Assembly: GCA_030617125.1 (NCBI GenBank)
Contig: JAUWWA010000122.1
Coordinates: 1 to 6,216, forward strand
DNA from: Pirellulales bacterium
Lineage (GTDB): Bacteria; Planctomycetota; Planctomycetia; Pirellulales; Thermoguttaceae
Direction: 5' to 3'
Length of the DNA stretch: 6,216 nt
The position numbers were made by a program, and so were the translations under genes. This document shows positions 6,062-6,216 of this stretch, in pieces. Every line of letters starts with the position of its first letter. Position 1 is the stretch's first letter. The notes under the pieces are model-generated. The model ran no database searches, was not told where the DNA came from, and saw nothing but the letters and a program-made list of their open reading frames with translations.

Positions 6062-6067
6062 TCCTCT
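6062..6067 (-). promoter_or_regulatory. Shine-Dalgarno deciding the lipoprotein start
   Basis: The minus strand reads AGAGGA, then 7 nt (AAAGATT), then GTG (6054 to 6052). It is the only good SD in this region, and it selects the GTG start over the in-frame ATG 15 bp downstream. Confidence 0.65.
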
Positions 6068-6113
6068 TGGAATTCACGACACAGGAACACGAATCAAACG
6101 ACCTAAGGACCCG

Positions 6114-6142
6114 AGTTTTGCAGTTTTCCGGCCTGCTGTCAA
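6114..6142 (-). promoter_or_regulatory. Candidate promoter for the lipoprotein-glgX pair
   Basis: A perfect TTGACA (minus strand, 6142 to 6137) lies about 85 bp upstream of the GTG start. At 17-nt spacing the -10 position reads AAAACT (6119 to 6114), only a 3/6 match to TATAAT. The -35 box is the main support. Confidence 0.3.
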
Positions 6143-6171
6143 GAACGTCGTCATCCCGGCGGGAGGGGTCC

Positions 6172-6200
6172 TTTCGATTCGGCACGCCTTGTACTACAAT
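6172..6200 (+). promoter_or_regulatory. Candidate rightward promoter at the window edge
   Basis: TACAAT (6195-6200, 5/6 to TATAAT) is preceded after 17 nt by TTTCGA (6172-6177, 3/6 to TTGACA). It points out of the window, toward a possible divergent gene that cannot be seen. No start codon with coding sequence appears before base 6216. Confidence 0.3.
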
Positions 6201-6216
6201 GCGGCGCCTGTTCGCT

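Overview
The window is GC-rich bacterial DNA that most resembles a member of the Planctomycetota, probably Pirellulales-like. This is an inference from gene style (a Tat-type exported phosphoesterase, a lipoprotein with a long Pro/Glu/Ala linker and a C-terminal haem motif, a GlgX-type debranching enzyme) and from heptanucleotide tandem repeats between genes, which I recall as common in that phylum. No rRNA, tRNA, CRISPR array or transposase gene is visible.

Layout: (1) 3-1055, plus strand, the 3' part of a gene for an AlbA_2 (Schlafen-type) domain protein with a predicted beta-rich C-terminal half. Its composition is more AT-rich than the rest of the window, which suggests transfer. (2) 1056-1189, a long imperfect palindrome ending in GTTAGGT, resembling an integron attC site but with a defective left core. 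(3) 1184-1501, minus strand, a 105-residue protein with a Cys/His cluster, its own SD and a near-consensus promoter. (4) 1680-1974, a repeat region with three different 7-bp-period arrays and a pair of degenerate inverted arms; a candidate promoter lies inside it. (5) 1981-3024, plus strand, an exported calcineurin-like phosphoesterase whose reading frame runs 128 bp into the convergent neighbour. (6) 2897-4981, minus strand, a complete GlgX/isoamylase-type debranching enzyme. (7) 5038-6054, minus strand, a lipoprotein with a cytochrome c'-like helical domain. (8) 6055-6216, upstream sequence with a candidate promoter in each direction.

The lipoprotein and glgX are co-directional, 56 bp apart, and may be co-transcribed, but I see no biochemical link between them. 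The left third (AlbA_2 gene, attC-like palindrome, small Cys-rich gene, repeats) looks like an accessory segment next to ordinary chromosomal genes. The most notable points are the attC-like palindrome, the small Cys-rich protein with its own promoter, and the cluster of unrelated arrays that share a 7-bp period. I do not see a convincing multi-gene novel system within these 6.2 kb.
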